In this document: in pieces, positions 33,854 through 44,955 of the stretch | How positions within the stretch are numbered: position 1 is the first letter of the stretch | Layout: the number at the start of each line of letters is the position of its first letter | Assembly: GCF_030272615.1 (NCBI RefSeq) | Contig: NC_081406.1 | Location: 263,466,624-263,530,623 of the forward strand | DNA: 64,000 nucleotides | Origin: Cryptomeria japonica | Lineage: Eukaryota > Streptophyta > Pinopsida > Cupressales > Cupressaceae | Reading direction: 5' to 3' | Position numbers and translations under genes: made by a program | The notes under the pieces: model-generated | Databases searched by the model: none | What the model saw: only the letters and a program-made list of their open reading frames with translations | Told to the model about the DNA's origin: nothing

Positions 33854-35140
33854 TGAAGAGGGGAAAAGATTAGTGAGGTGGATTAGATAGCAAATACGCA
33901 AATCAAACATATAATCATATGGAATCCAAAGACATAATTTGAAATACTCAAAACAAGGACAAATGCATATACCTCACAAACCAATACCTTCTCCTTCAGA
34001 TGGAGCTTGATGAAGTGAAGGCGCCCTTGGATGATGCTCCACTTGATGTGCTCCTCTTGCTTGTTTGATGTGGATGACTCTCCAATGTTGTGTACAATAT
34101 GAAATGGATTTTAGGAGGATGATATGGATAAAATGATTAAGTGTGGATGAAATATGATTTGGACATGATAAGGTTGCTGAGATGATTTCCTGGGCTCAAA
34201 AGGGCAGCATAAGATTACTAAACTTAGAGATGAAGAATGAAGGGATGGAATCCTCAATTTATAGGAAGAGGAGAGGAAAAATGGATGGCTAGGATGGATT
34301 CAAGATGAAGGGCTAGGATTGTTTGTGAGCTCCCACAAGGCCCAAGACAGGGTGTGGAGACCAAGAGATATGCCTTAAAGGCATTTCTTGTCTCCACACT
34401 CCTCAAGGTACATTGGGAAGACTTCCCAAGGTATCTTGAGAAGAGCAAGGTGCACTGGGAAGACTTCCCAATGTGTCTTGAGAGGAGCAAGGGATGTAAC
34501 ATTCCTTGAAGAATGGGGAGGAGGAATTTAAAATTCTTCAAAAAGGGATAATCATGGGGATTGGAGGAATAAGAAGGAATTAAAAATTCCTTGGGAGAGG
34601 AGATGCCTAGAGGATTGTGAGATTTTGAAAATCTCACATTCATCTAGGAAAAGAGCTTTAAAAGCTAGTGGTTGGATGGAAGGGACAAGGAGTTGACTTT
34701 GTGGCTAATCATGATGATTAGCCATTAACAATTCATTATGAGGGGGATTAGAGGAAATGTTAGGTGGGATTAAGATTTGTAGGAGGATTTGACTAGGAGA
34801 GAGAATGAGTGGAGGGAATTAAAAATTTGAAGAATAATGTTAAGTGGGTTTAGGGAGTTTCTAGAAGACTTTATTAAGTTAATGATGAATTAAGAAGATG
34901 ATTTGTAGGAATCATGTAGGTTAACTAATTAATTGAAATTAATTAGCCAAGAGGAATATTTGTGAGGATTTAATTTTTTAGAAGAATAAAGAAAGGGATT
35001 GATTTATTAAATAAATCAGTCACATACTATAGTGACAATGTTAATTATATTTAATTAATATTGAGGAGAAATTGAATTAACATAATTAATTATGTGAGGA
35101 ATTAAAAATAATTAAAAATAATTATTTTTAAGTGTCTACA
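33854..35140 (-). repeat. 3' LTR of the Tat-clade element
   Basis: 1,287 bp, TGTAGACACTT... on the minus strand, ending ...CTCTTCA. It aligns throughout with 52,921-54,217. Part of it (34,254-34,643) happens to be open on the minus strand. It is not a gene. Confidence 0.93.
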
Positions 35141-35154
35141 TTTTGCCCCTCTTT
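35141..35154 (-). promoter_or_regulatory. Polypurine tract of the Tat-clade element
   Basis: On the minus strand AAAGAGGGGCAAAA lies directly against the first TG of the 3' LTR, the position where plus-strand priming occurs in LTR retrotransposons. Confidence 0.85.
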
Positions 35155-35228
35155 GAAGCGAGGTGTGATGATGCGTTGATTCAAAGAATAATCTAATTGT
35201 TCAATTCGATTGATAAGATCTAGATTCA

Positions 35229-35710
35229 GTCTGGTTTCAGGAAGGATTCATCCTGTATAAGACAAAGATGATCAAAACGTCTGGTTTCAGGATGGATACA
35301 TCCTATATAAGACATGATTGATCACAACGTCTGGTTTCAGGAAGGATTCATTTTGTATAAGACATGATCAGAGCATCTGGTTTCAGGAAGGATTCATCCT
35401 GTATAAGATATGATTGATCACAACGTCTGGTTTCAGGAAGGATTCATCTTGTATAAGACATGATCAGAGTGTCTGGTTTCAAGAAGGATTCATCCTGTAT
35501 AAGACATGATTGATCACAACGTCTAGTTTCAGGAAGGATTCATCCTATATAAGACATGATCAGAGCATCTGGTTTCAGGAAGGATTCATCTTGTATAAGA
35601 CCTGATTGATCACAACGTCTGGTTTCAGGAAGGATTCATCCTGTATAAGACATGATCAGAGCGTCTGGTTTCAGGAAGGATTCATCCTGTATAAGACGTG
35701 ATCAGAATCA
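35229..35710. repeat. Tandem array, 46/50-bp units, 96-bp higher order
   Basis: Ten units beginning TCTGGTTTCAGGAAGGATTC start near 35,230, 35,280, 35,330, 35,376, 35,426, 35,472, 35,522, 35,568, 35,618 and 35,664. After the first two, spacing alternates 46 and 50 bp, giving a 96-bp higher-order repeat. It lies just inside the 3' LTR, a place where Tat-clade elements often carry tandem repeats. Confidence 0.92.
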
Positions 35711-35730
35711 AAATTAAATAAAAACAACTA

Positions 35731-35760
35731 AAATAATTATTTTTAAGTGTCTACATTTTG
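35731..35760 (-). repeat. Extra copy of the LTR-start/polypurine junction
   Basis: ATTATTTTTAAGTGTCTACA followed by TTTTG repeats the sequence at the true LTR edge (about 35,121-35,145) on the far side of the tandem array. Confidence 0.8.
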
Positions 35761-36725
35761 TCAGTGTATAGAAGATAGAAGGAGAAAAGGATGCCCCAGC
35801 ATAAAGCATGGGAGGTGTATATGCCCCCTCGAGAACTTTTTCCGAAAAGGACGAATTTTTTTTTGAAAAAAAAAGAAGAATCAGGGTGGAAGGGAGAAAT
35901 GAGGAAGAAATATGAAGTAGTCGTGAAGAATTTGGAAAGAAGAATAAGATATGCGAGACCGCGGAGGAGAATGGGCCCTCACGAGGGACCATATAAGCCA
36001 CAACGGACCCAATGAGGGGTCATTGTCACACACAAGCCTTGGAGCCACTCGGAGCGAAGAAGGAGATAAGGAGAGATGGATCACATTCTAGTTCATGATC
36101 ATCACGCAGAGAGGATCCGAAGATTCGACTGACTGAGGAGCTATGGACCACCGATGAGTAGGTCTATCCCTCATTTGAAATTTTTGATTTTAGGTAATTT
36201 TCAGTGCTAGAAATAGGGGTCAAGCGTAGGCAAGATGCTCGCACTATTCGTCATTTTAGTTCGTGCGCTCCTAGAATAGTGTGAGTGCTCGCAATTAGCG
36301 CAGGTGCTTGCCAAGAGCTGGTCAGGGTAGGGGAATTTGGTAGGGCTATGGGGGGACCGGCGTGAGTGCTCACGCTTCAGCGCAGGCATTCACACTTTGA
36401 CGCGGGCGTTCATGCCTTGACACGGGTGGTCGCGCTTTAGTGCAGGTGCCCAAGGGATTACGCAGGCGATCACGCTGAAGCGCGAACAGTCGCATTGATG
36501 AGGTTGGAAGGGGAAAACAGAGGAAAGGGGGAGCTCTGTTGGTGCAAGAGCCTGCAAAATGACATGTGCGTCACGGTTTTGGCGCGAGCGCTAGGTAAAT
36601 CAGCGTGTGCACCTGGGAAGGGGGGATGCATTTTTGCTTAGCATTTTTGGCATGGGAGAAAGGGTATGGGTGGTTCGGGAAGTGAGGAATGATTTTTTGG
36701 GCATGAAAATAATGTTTTAGTTTAA
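35761..36725 (+). other. Leader region of the opposite-strand coding region
   Basis: This non-coding stretch is upstream of the plant-mobile-domain-like region. From about 36,190 to 36,620 it is GC-richer and holds a dozen or so loose repeats around GCGCAGGCGNTCACGCTT. The same words occur in the sense leader of the element (52,300-52,860, minus strand). Reading frames here (35,714-36,389) have no recognisable protein. Confidence 0.5.
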
Positions 36726-38560
36726 TTGATGCAGGTGGAGAGGGGACTGCAATCTTCAAGGGAGCATTGGCCTCCCACGATGAGTCTCTACCATGAGCTA
36801 GGTCGCGATGAGTTGGAGGTTCTAGATGCGCTGGGGTTGCATTATGTAGGCAAGTGGCCCAGGATTCAGGCACATACTGCTATGATGAGTGCATTGGTGG
36901 AGAGATGGGATAGTCAATATAACACCTTTCATTTACCGACTGGAGAGGCGACCATGACTCTATTAGATATTTGGAGGATCTTGAAGATCCTCGTTCACAG
37001 CGTGATCCCTAAGTATCAGTTGGATGCAGCTGATTTTTATCTGAGGTGTGTGAGTATGAGACGCCACTGATGCTAGATAGGAGCAGGATGCACCTGGGCC
37101 GAGCAATGGCCATTCGGCAGATTCCGCGGCTAGTTTTGGTGATTTGCGGCTTTTTGAGTGGGCGGATTCTTCCAGATTTGGGTGGACACGGATTTCCTCT
37201 GGGGTGGAGTAGATGCGTGTATTTCATGTTTCATGATGGTGTTCAGTATGCGTGGGGCTTAGCGATGCTAGCCCAGCTCTATCATGACATGCACCTAGTG
37301 ACTTATAGAGAGTATGATGGTTTATCTACTGGGGTGACTCTTACACATATGGGCATGGGAGCATATTGCATTGACTCAGCCACTGGGTGCTCAGGACAAG
37401 CGGCCACGACAACCATTTGTGGACAGGTATAGGGGACTGTTGCACTACATGCAGACAACGTCCGTATGGTTTTGGAGGAGGATTCTAGATGAGTTGGTGC
37501 AATTCACATGGAGGCCATTTTTTGGGTGTGAGCGATGGAGGGATGATTGACAGCTTCACTGGGCAGGGGTTGAGATGTGGATTTTTGGGAGCTCATTCTA
37601 TATCATGGAGTATTATGCTCCATTCAGGGTGGCCCGACAGCTTGGGCAGGTGCAGGATATTGTGGGGGATATTTCAGTGTATCCTCAGATTACATGGGAG
37701 GCGAGGTATTGGGGGCCTATAGTGAGTCCCTTGGGTGGTCGGACGAGCTTCCAAACATCATTTCACATAGTCTGGGATGAGCGGATGGGAGCAGGGGAGG
37801 ATCCAGGCATGACAGGTGGTTATCGGAGCTGGTGGGAGGGGCCCTTGCCAGTGCGGCTTACTATTCCAGGAGTTTTGGATGATGAGGAGTTAGAGCCGGG
37901 GGTTGATCAGATGGTGGGTGGGGAGGGTGTTGACCCAAAAGAGAGAGTTGTAGTTGGGGCAGGGCGTGGTGTAGGGTAGGGCGTGTTGCTGGCGGAGAGT
38001 AGAGGAGAGTCTGGGTTGTGTGGTGGAGGGTTCTAGAGGTGGAGGGAGGGGATGGAGAGGATGCCCCAGTGGGAGAGGGTGCAGAGGCCATAGTTGGTGA
38101 GAGAGAGGAGGTTGCAGTTGGAGAGGGAGAGGCTGTGCCCATGGATATTCCTGAGACATGGGCAGGGGAGAGGGGAGGATTGTCACAGGCTAATTTTGAC
38201 CGATTACAGCAGGAGCGGGATAGATATCGGGCGAGGCTTCATTTGATTGAGGATGAGCTACAGGTAGAGAGGGCTTGGGGGGAGAGCCTGGAGGTAGAGG
38301 TGGGGTGGTTGACACAGGAGATATCTGATCTAACAGAGAGTCTACATACTGCCAGGACATAGGTGGATGCCTTGAGGGCGAAGGGGGAGGAGGCAGAGAG
38401 GATGTTGGAGGAGGCTCAAACAGGTACAACTATAGTAGGGCTACGGGATGTCATTCGGTGGCAGGATACTGATTTAGAGGGATTATGGGCCAGAGTGCAG
38501 AGGGCAGAGGTAGATGCAACATGGTTGCGGGTTGAGAGGGATGCAGCCTGACAGGCATTG
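36726..38560 (+). pseudogene. Opposite-strand plant mobile domain (PMD)-like region
   Basis: It lies between integrase and the 3' LTR but on the other strand from gag-pol. The first part shows YHELGRDELEVLDALGLHYV then ALVERWDSQYNTFHLPTGEA and TMTLLDIWRIL, the start of the plant mobile domain (aminotransferase-like PMD family, PF10536). ICGFLSGRILPDLGG and VQYAWGLAMLAQLYHDMH follow, then a later WEARYWG segment. The end (about 38,200-38,550) is a Glu/Arg/Leu coiled coil (RLHLIEDELQVERAWGESLE). PMD occurs in plant nuclear proteins and as extra ORFs of some transposons. Tat-clade elements are known to carry opposite-strand extra ORFs. It is broken in a few places. Confidence 0.75.
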
Positions 38561-40439
38561 GTTCTTACGGGATTGGCACAAATATTTTTTGACAGTCTGC
38601 AGCAGTGAGAGAGAGAAGATAGATTAACCCAAGAGGCACACTATTATAGGGGGTTATATCATGGAGTGGTGCCTGCAAGACAACGAGAAACCTCATATAC
38701 TGAGAGTGTGCGGTCTCAGAGGACCCATTGTCAGTGGCCGACTCAGAGCCAGTAAATAGGGGGATCAATGGGTTTTCGGCCACCAACAGGGGGTGTAGGA
38801 GGATCAGGAGGGGGAGGTATAGCAGAGGGGGGTGGTACAACAAAGGGGGGTGGTGAGACAGGAGGGGTGAGCTAGCTCCTTGTATTTCTTGTGTATTATA
38901 TTTTGACCCTTCGGGGCGATCATTGTATCATGACAGACACATTTTCCTCCTTATATATATATATATACATGATTTGATTGATGGCAGATGATGTGTAGCA
39001 TTTATTGTGATGGATTATTTTTGTTTTTCTTATGATGTCATATATGGATGTAATCATGGATGTGCTATGCTGACCTATTTTGTGATGTAGAGTGAATTCT
39101 TATATATGTATGTTTATGATGGGTTGCTGACATAGTTTTGGATTCAGGATGAGTGATTTTTTATGCTTTATGTATAGATACACATGTGTGAATGATTTAT
39201 AATGTCATCTAAATGTAATGTTATATGAATTTGCATTTATGAAATGCAATCTTAAGTGGTAAATATTTTGTGGAAAATATGATTGTCTAAGAAATGCACT
39301 CTATATGATGTAAATGAATAAATAAAAAGAGGGAATATGCCAATAATAACACAATGATCTTAGATAGAAGAATATGGAATAGATGGGAAGTGGGGGAAAT
39401 TGAGGACTCTGTGGGATTATTGAGTTTAGGATTTTATGGAATGATGGTGAGATTTTTGTGCACAACAAATGTGGAGAGCCAACCTAGTTTGATATTTCCT
39501 TGAGTGACTTGCACCACTGATTATAGAAATCAGGGTGCCACAAGAAACCCAAGGCGTGGACTGACTCTTTAGACAAACGGGAATTTCTTGCACACAACAA
39601 TGCAAGTGTTAAGAAATGCCAATACAAGGTTGTGGGTTTGTGCAAGGAAACCCTCAAACACACTGATACCTCTTGTACACGAGAAGGTAAGTGTTGATAA
39701 ACACTAGTACCAGATCATCAGATTATACAAGAGAGATCCAAAACATGCCCTGCTATAAAAATATGCCCTAGTATGAGCCTATTGTAACATACCTGGATAT
39801 GGTAAACCCAGGCAGTCGTAGATAGTTGCAGTCATAGGGCAAAAGATGCAAGTCTAAATGAAAAGATCCAACAAAATCTAACCAGTCAATTCTTCCATGA
39901 CCAAATGATACCTCTTGCCAAGAGTAGGACTAGGATGGGGGATTAGGTTACCAGGCGAGGGAATAAATCATCCCTAGGGAAAAGTTGACTTGTTGATTTA
40001 GGAAAATGATTTTTATGGTTTTGAAAAGTGACCTGCGGAATTGGGATTGTTTCTCAAGAGTTCTTGAAGCTTACAAATAGGCATACAAGGTCAGTTTAAT
40101 GGGAGATTCCTTGTTCATGATTCAGGCGAAGACTCATCATCATACGCGTGTTTTATTAGGATGCGGAAGAGAAGAAATGTTGCGAATGGGAGGGCTGGAT
40201 GGGGGGGATTTGCAATGTTGATCAGATAGACAGTGGATCCGGTTATTTACCTTGGCGCTTGCATGGAGGTTTTCACCAAGGTACTTTTCCATAGCACCAC
40301 AAAGTGGTTTTCACTGGAGGGCAGATTGTTTTCTTTTTCTGATTTTCTCTTTTTTTTTGTATTTTTCTTGAATTTTTTTATTTTTTTGATTTTTTTGACA
40401 ATTTAGGACTTCTTGGGGACTAGGCATAAAATATTTTGA
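38561..40439. other. Non-coding tail between PMD region and integrase
   Basis: This region lies 3' of both convergent coding regions. It includes a Gly/Gly-type repeat (38,750-38,870), a TATATATA run at 38,957-38,967, and at 39,470-39,730 related blocks around 'TTGTACACRAGAAGGTAAGTGTT'. On the minus strand at 40,241-40,320 it has the motif GTGAAAACCACTTTGTGGTG, also seen after integrase in the Tat piece at 63 kb. Confidence 0.5.
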
Positions 40440-41920
40440 GGTGCATGATATTCATTGGATTGTCAAAGGATTGCCTTCAGGAGTAACCAACTGATAAGCT
40501 CCCGATCGATATTTTACTGTGATTACATATGGTCCAAGCCAATTAGGCTCGAACTTGCCTTTTTTTCTCTTTCTTGGAGGTTTTTTTGATTCTCCATGAG
40601 GATAAGATAACCAATTTGGAATTCCCAGGTTCTAACTTTGTTGTGATAACTCATGCGCAGACGTTTTTGATATACCCAAAAATGGTTCAAGGCCTTGAGG
40701 TGCCTTTCATCTAACAATTCTAGCTCTTGTAATCGGGCAATTTTGTATTCTTCCTCTGGTAGGATATTTTGCAGTGATACCCTTAGAGAGGGGATCTCGA
40801 TATTAAGGGGAAGGATGGCTTCAGAGACAAAGACTAGGGAATAAGGAGTGGCGCTTGTGGGGGTGCGGATGGAGGTGTGATAGGCCCACAGAGCAGGATG
40901 GAGTTGGAGGTGCCAATCACGACCAGCTTCATTGACTGTCTTTTTGAGGATCTTGATTAGGGTTTTATTAGAAGCCTTAGCTTGGCCATTGCCTTGGGGG
41001 TAATATGGGGTGGAAAAGCGATGTTGAATGTTGAATTTTTGGTAGAGTTCTTTGACATCCTGGTTTTTAAATTGTCTCCCATTATTTGTGATAATGACTT
41101 TGGAAATGCCATATCGGCAGATCAAATAGTTTAGGATGAATCTGGATATTTGTTTACCAATGGTAAAAGTGAGAGGGATAGCCTCTACCCACTTGGTCAA
41201 ATACTTAGTGGCGGTGATAATGAATTTATGTCCGTTGGAAGATGGAGGGTGGATTTTCCCAATGAGATCGAGCCACCATTGCGAGAAGGGCCATGGTGTA
41301 ATAAATGGCTTCAATTCTTGTGATGGTGCATGAATCTTGTCGCCATGTTGCTGGAAAGGGATGCATTTCTTCACATAATTATATGCATCTACCTCCATTT
41401 TAGGCCAATAGTATCCTGTTCTCAAAATATTTTTAGCCAATGTGAGCCCACTTGAGTGTGCCCCATAGATACCTTCGTGTACTTCGCGTAATGCCCATTC
41501 CGCCTCTTGTTTATCTAAGCACCTTAGGAGGGAACCATCAAAATGCCTTCTGAGTAGGGTATCTCCAAGAATGGTGTAACGAGCATATCAGTGGATGAAG
41601 GTTTGTTGGGTTTTAGTTAGATGTGGGGGAATGGTATTGTCTTTGAGGAAAGCGAAGGTTTCTTGGTACCAAGGGGACTCGGGACCAACGAGAACACACA
41701 CCATTTCAAAATCTGGTAGGTCATATACGGGTATAAATAGTTGCTCAACCAAAAATTCACACTTCTGACTGTGTGTTGGCATCTGAAGGAGTGAGCCAAT
41801 GGTGGCCATTGCATCTACAGCCCTGTTGTTAGTTCATGGGATTTGATCAAACTTGATTGCTGTGAAATGTTGTTTAAGATCTTCAACCATGGTACAGTAG
41901 GGAAGGAGTTTATCATCTTT
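40440..41920 (-). pseudogene. Tat-clade integrase region
   Basis: In minus order: a linker, an H2C2 zinc-binding segment (ILRTGYYWPKMEVDAYNYV then KKCIPFQQHGD), the catalytic core with WWLDLIGKIHPPSSNGHKFI, ITNNGRQF and STPYYPQGNGQAKASN, and a C-terminal segment (HNKVRTWEFQIGYLILMENQ) homologous to the one at 62,780-62,870. Integrase inserts the cDNA into host DNA. A fossil with only a few breaks here. Confidence 0.88.
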
Positions 41921-42114
41921 TGTCTAGTACTCGTCATTGACTTGTTTTATGACGAGCTGAGAATCACCATAGACTTGTAACTCCTTTATTTTCCAGTGGA
42001 TAGCCAAGCGTAAACCTGTGATAAGGGCCTCGTATTCTACTATGTTGTTGGTACATGCAAAGGCTATCTTGTATGATTTGGGGATGCCATCTCCTTGAGG
42101 TGTGACCAATAATA
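41921..42114 (-). pseudogene. Archaeal-type RNase H (aRNH), distal part
   Basis: LVTPQGDGIPKSYKIAFACT then NNIVEYEALITGLRLAIHWK and YGDSQLVIKQV match the second RNase H of Tat-clade elements. The proximal part of the domain (WQLYFDVSCTQNGS) lies at about 44,965-45,005, on the other side of the nested element. Confidence 0.85.
42110..42114. other. Target duplication TAATA of the nested element (left)
   Basis: TAATA before the left LTR at 42,115. The same five bases follow the right LTR at 44,951-44,955. Confidence 0.85.
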
Positions 42115-42482
42115 TGAAGAAGTTGAGGAAATACAACACCACAGGAGCCCAAATAATCTCTGCAAGTTGAAAAACCTGTTACAAGGAGAAGCAATGAAGC
42201 AAATCACAGAAGGAAAGAATACACAGGAAAAATATGCTCTAAAACATGAGAGCTCAATAATCTCCAAAATGTATTGTCAATAATAATCCTTCTTCATACA
42301 ATGAAAAGAAAGAACTCAACCTTTAATAGGTCAAGAAACCCTAAAAGGGAAAACCTAGGTTTGCACATAACAATTAATTATATGCACCTAAAGTTAGCTT
42401 AAGTGTAAAAGAGATAAAGGGAACTTAAATAATTAAACAAATAATGTTTAATTAATCAAGTAAATACCCGAATACTCTAACA
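42115..42482 (-). repeat. 3' LTR of the nested element
   Basis: 368 bp, near-identical to 44,582-44,950. The frame at 42,064-42,267 is a by-product. Confidence 0.92.
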
Positions 42483-44569
42483 CCCCCCTTAAGCTAGACT
42501 TAGGGAGAAGCTAAAACCTAGAATAGCTACTGAAAGCAATAAAGATGGGTCCCGGCAACAAGGCCTGATCAGGTACCCAAATACAATGAAATCTCTATGA
42601 ATTGGAAAAATAGAGAAAACCACATGGGAACAAAACTCTACTCCAAAAAGAGATGGAAAAGAATATCATTGAAGCATGAAGAACCTGCAAACTCTATCAA
42701 AGAATAACTGCTAATCTGAAGAACATCCACTGAACTAGAACATGACCAAGTAGAGAAGACTGTAATTTGTATGAGTGCCCTCAAATGACACTACTCGAAT
42801 CAGGAGGCAAACAAGGCAAAAACAACTGAAATCGAAGATACAGATGGCATGAGAAACCAAATCGTGAAGAGCTGATCAATCGAACCATGGAAGCATTAGA
42901 ACCAACAAGATAAACCTCCCCATAATGCGGAAGTCGGAGAGGGATAGGAACACTGAAAATGATAGCCAAAAACAACTATGTGACGAAGAACCAAGAACAT
43001 CAAAGGTGTTGAGACACATTATCATGAGGCGAATGTCATGGAAGGAACACTCACTTGACAAAGGAAGATGGCAAACAATAGGCAAACATCAACCCCCTCA
43101 TGGCACTTGATCAATAGTGCATGTACAACAAGACACAAGATATGCAAGATTCTAAGTAAACAATGCATGATGACACTTTATCTCAGTGCGTTTGCATAAA
43201 TACAAGCTACAATGATAAGAAGACTGGAAAAAGAAACATGAACCAAAATAGAGACATCCTACTCAGAGAAGAGATCCCAGGACCTGAAACAACCACGATA
43301 TCCACCAGAGTGCTGAAAAGCAAAAAATTGAATAAAATATGTATGGAGTAGAATCTAGAAATAAAACTCATATTTCTGAAAAGTACACAACACAAGCTTT
43401 CCAAAAATATAAAGTTTTCAAAAAACAGAGTTCGGATGCTCATTTTATGTCTCCCGGAGTGCAAAAAAGAGACCTCACTTTGACTGCAAAAAAACATAGT
43501 CAAACAGAAAAATTAGAAAAAATTACAACACCATGAGGTCGGCCTCGAAACCAACATTCTGACACCTATTCTTTTTCAAAAAAATGACTCTGTATGCCCA
43601 AGATAGGGCCAAAAAACCAAATCCCTCCTGAAAAATTTTAAAAAAGAAGTCTGGTGGCTTGTTTGGGCGGAGGAGGCCAGGGAGCGGCACTTCGGTGGAG
43701 CTCCGGTGGTGGCCTAGTGATGGCTTGGTGGCAGGGCGGAGCCTCCCCGGGGGCTGGGTGGAGCGGAGCCAAGTGGCCAGGCGGCGGAGGAGGCCGGGTT
43801 GGGTGGCGGAAGTCGGCAGCAGGGAGGCCGGGTCAGGCGGTGGCTTGGGAGCTGGGGGCCGCAGGGAGCGGAGGCCGGGGGCTGCAAGCAGCGGCGGGCC
43901 GGTCGGGTAGCGGTTGGGGAGCTGGGGGCTGCAGGGAGCGGAGGCTGGGGGCTGCAAGTGGTGATGGGCCGGTCGGGCAGCGGTCGAGGAGCTGGGGGCC
44001 GCAGGGAGCGGAGGCCGGGGGCTGCAAGCGGCGGCGGGCCGATCGGGCGGCGGCCGGGGAGCTGGGGGCCGCAGGAGGCGAGTTCGTTGGAGAACGCAGG
44101 GCCGATGGGGCCGCCAGCGGGGGCTGCAGAGGCCGAACTGACAGGTCTGACAGGCCTGTCAGTCCGGTACCCACAAACTCAAAAAAACTTTTTCCCAAAA
44201 ATTTTTTTTTTTTTTTTTTTTTTGCTTTTTTGAAAGAATTTTTTTTTTAAAAGAAAATTTCGGCCTGCATGCTGTAAAATGGCAAAAAATAATTTTTTTT
44301 TCAAAATTTTTTTCTCGATCTACATGTAAGGGCTGTACGGCTTGGATCTGAGAAAAAAATTGCTCCCAAAGGCTCAGGAACCAAAATAGGTCAAATTTTA
44401 TATGACCATAGGGGTTTTCAGGCCTTCTGAGCATGATGGTGAGGTCCGTTTAGGCCCAAAGTTCTCAAAAAAGAGGTCAAACCCTAGATACATAAAAAAT
44501 TCCTAAAACCCCAGATCTGCTTCCAAAGCAAAAATTCTCAAAACAAGAACAGGTAGATGCAGATCTGAA
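42483..44569 (-). other. Internal region of the nested element
   Basis: There is no protein family on either strand. The left two-thirds is A-rich. 43,650-44,160 is strikingly GC-rich with a 70-bp tandem repeat. It is followed by T and A homopolymer stretches (44,198-44,320). The long Gly/Ala/Pro frames on both strands reflect base composition. Confidence 0.75.
43851..44075. repeat. GC-rich 70-bp tandem repeat
   Basis: Units beginning GCTGGGGGCCGCAGGGAGCG start at 43,851, 43,921, 43,991 and 44,061, exactly 70 bp apart, about 3.2 copies. They are embedded in about 500 bp of GC-rich sequence within AT-rich surroundings. Confidence 0.93.
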
Positions 44570-44581
44570 GCTCTGATACCA
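44570..44581 (-). promoter_or_regulatory. tRNA-Met primer-binding site
   Basis: On the minus strand TGGTATCAGAGC abuts the 5' LTR of the nested element. It pairs with the 3' end of plant initiator tRNA-Met. Confidence 0.9.
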
Positions 44582-44950
44582 TGAAGAAGTTGAGGAAATA
44601 CAACACCACAGGAGCCCAAATAATCTTTGCAAGCTGAAAAATCTATTACAAGGAGAAGCAATGAAGCAAATCACATAAGGAAATAATACACAGGAAAAAT
44701 ATGCTCCAAAAGATGAGAGCTCAATAATCTCCAAAATGTATTGTCAATAATAATCCTTCTTCATACAATGAAAAGAAAGAACTCAACCTTTAATAGGTCA
44801 AGAAACCCTAAAAGGGAAAACCTAGGTTTGCACATAATAATTAATTATATGCACCTAAAGTTAGCTTAAGTGTAAAAAAGATAAAGGGAACTTAAATAAT
44901 TAAACAAATAATGTTTAATTAATCAAGTAAATACTCGAATACTCTTAACA
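44582..44950 (-). repeat. 5' LTR of the nested element
   Basis: 369 bp, partner of 42,115-42,482, followed on plus by the TAATA duplication. Confidence 0.92.
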
Positions 44951-44955
44951 TAATA

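Larger units (their letters stand above)
42115..44950 (-). mobile_element. Non-autonomous LTR element (LARD-like), 2.8 kb
   Basis: LTRs of 368 and 369 bp (42,115-42,482; 44,582-44,950) flank about 2.1 kb without recognisable gag or pol. On the minus strand the LTR is TGTTA...CTTCTTCA. TGGTATCAGAGC, complementary to initiator tRNA-Met, follows the 5' LTR directly (44,570-44,581), and CTTAAGGGGGG precedes the 3' LTR (42,483-42,493). By eye the LTRs differ at about 11 of 367 sites (about 3%), similar in age to the host element. The tRNA-Met site is typical of copia-like elements, so it was probably mobilised by copia machinery (inference). Both ends look complete. Confidence 0.9.

Noticed and set aside
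35229-35710. Regular repeats with spacers, CRISPR-like at first glance
   Set aside because: The whole 46/50-bp units are repeated, including the 'spacers'. The context is an LTR element in a plant genome.
43523-44250. Long overlapping Gly/Ala/Arg and Pro/Ala reading frames on both strands
   Set aside because: They arise from a GC-rich tandem repeat poor in stop codons. No domain, and open on several frames at once.
44566-44585. tRNA-like word TGGTATCAGAGC
   Set aside because: Only 12 bases beside an LTR: a primer-binding site, not a tRNA gene.
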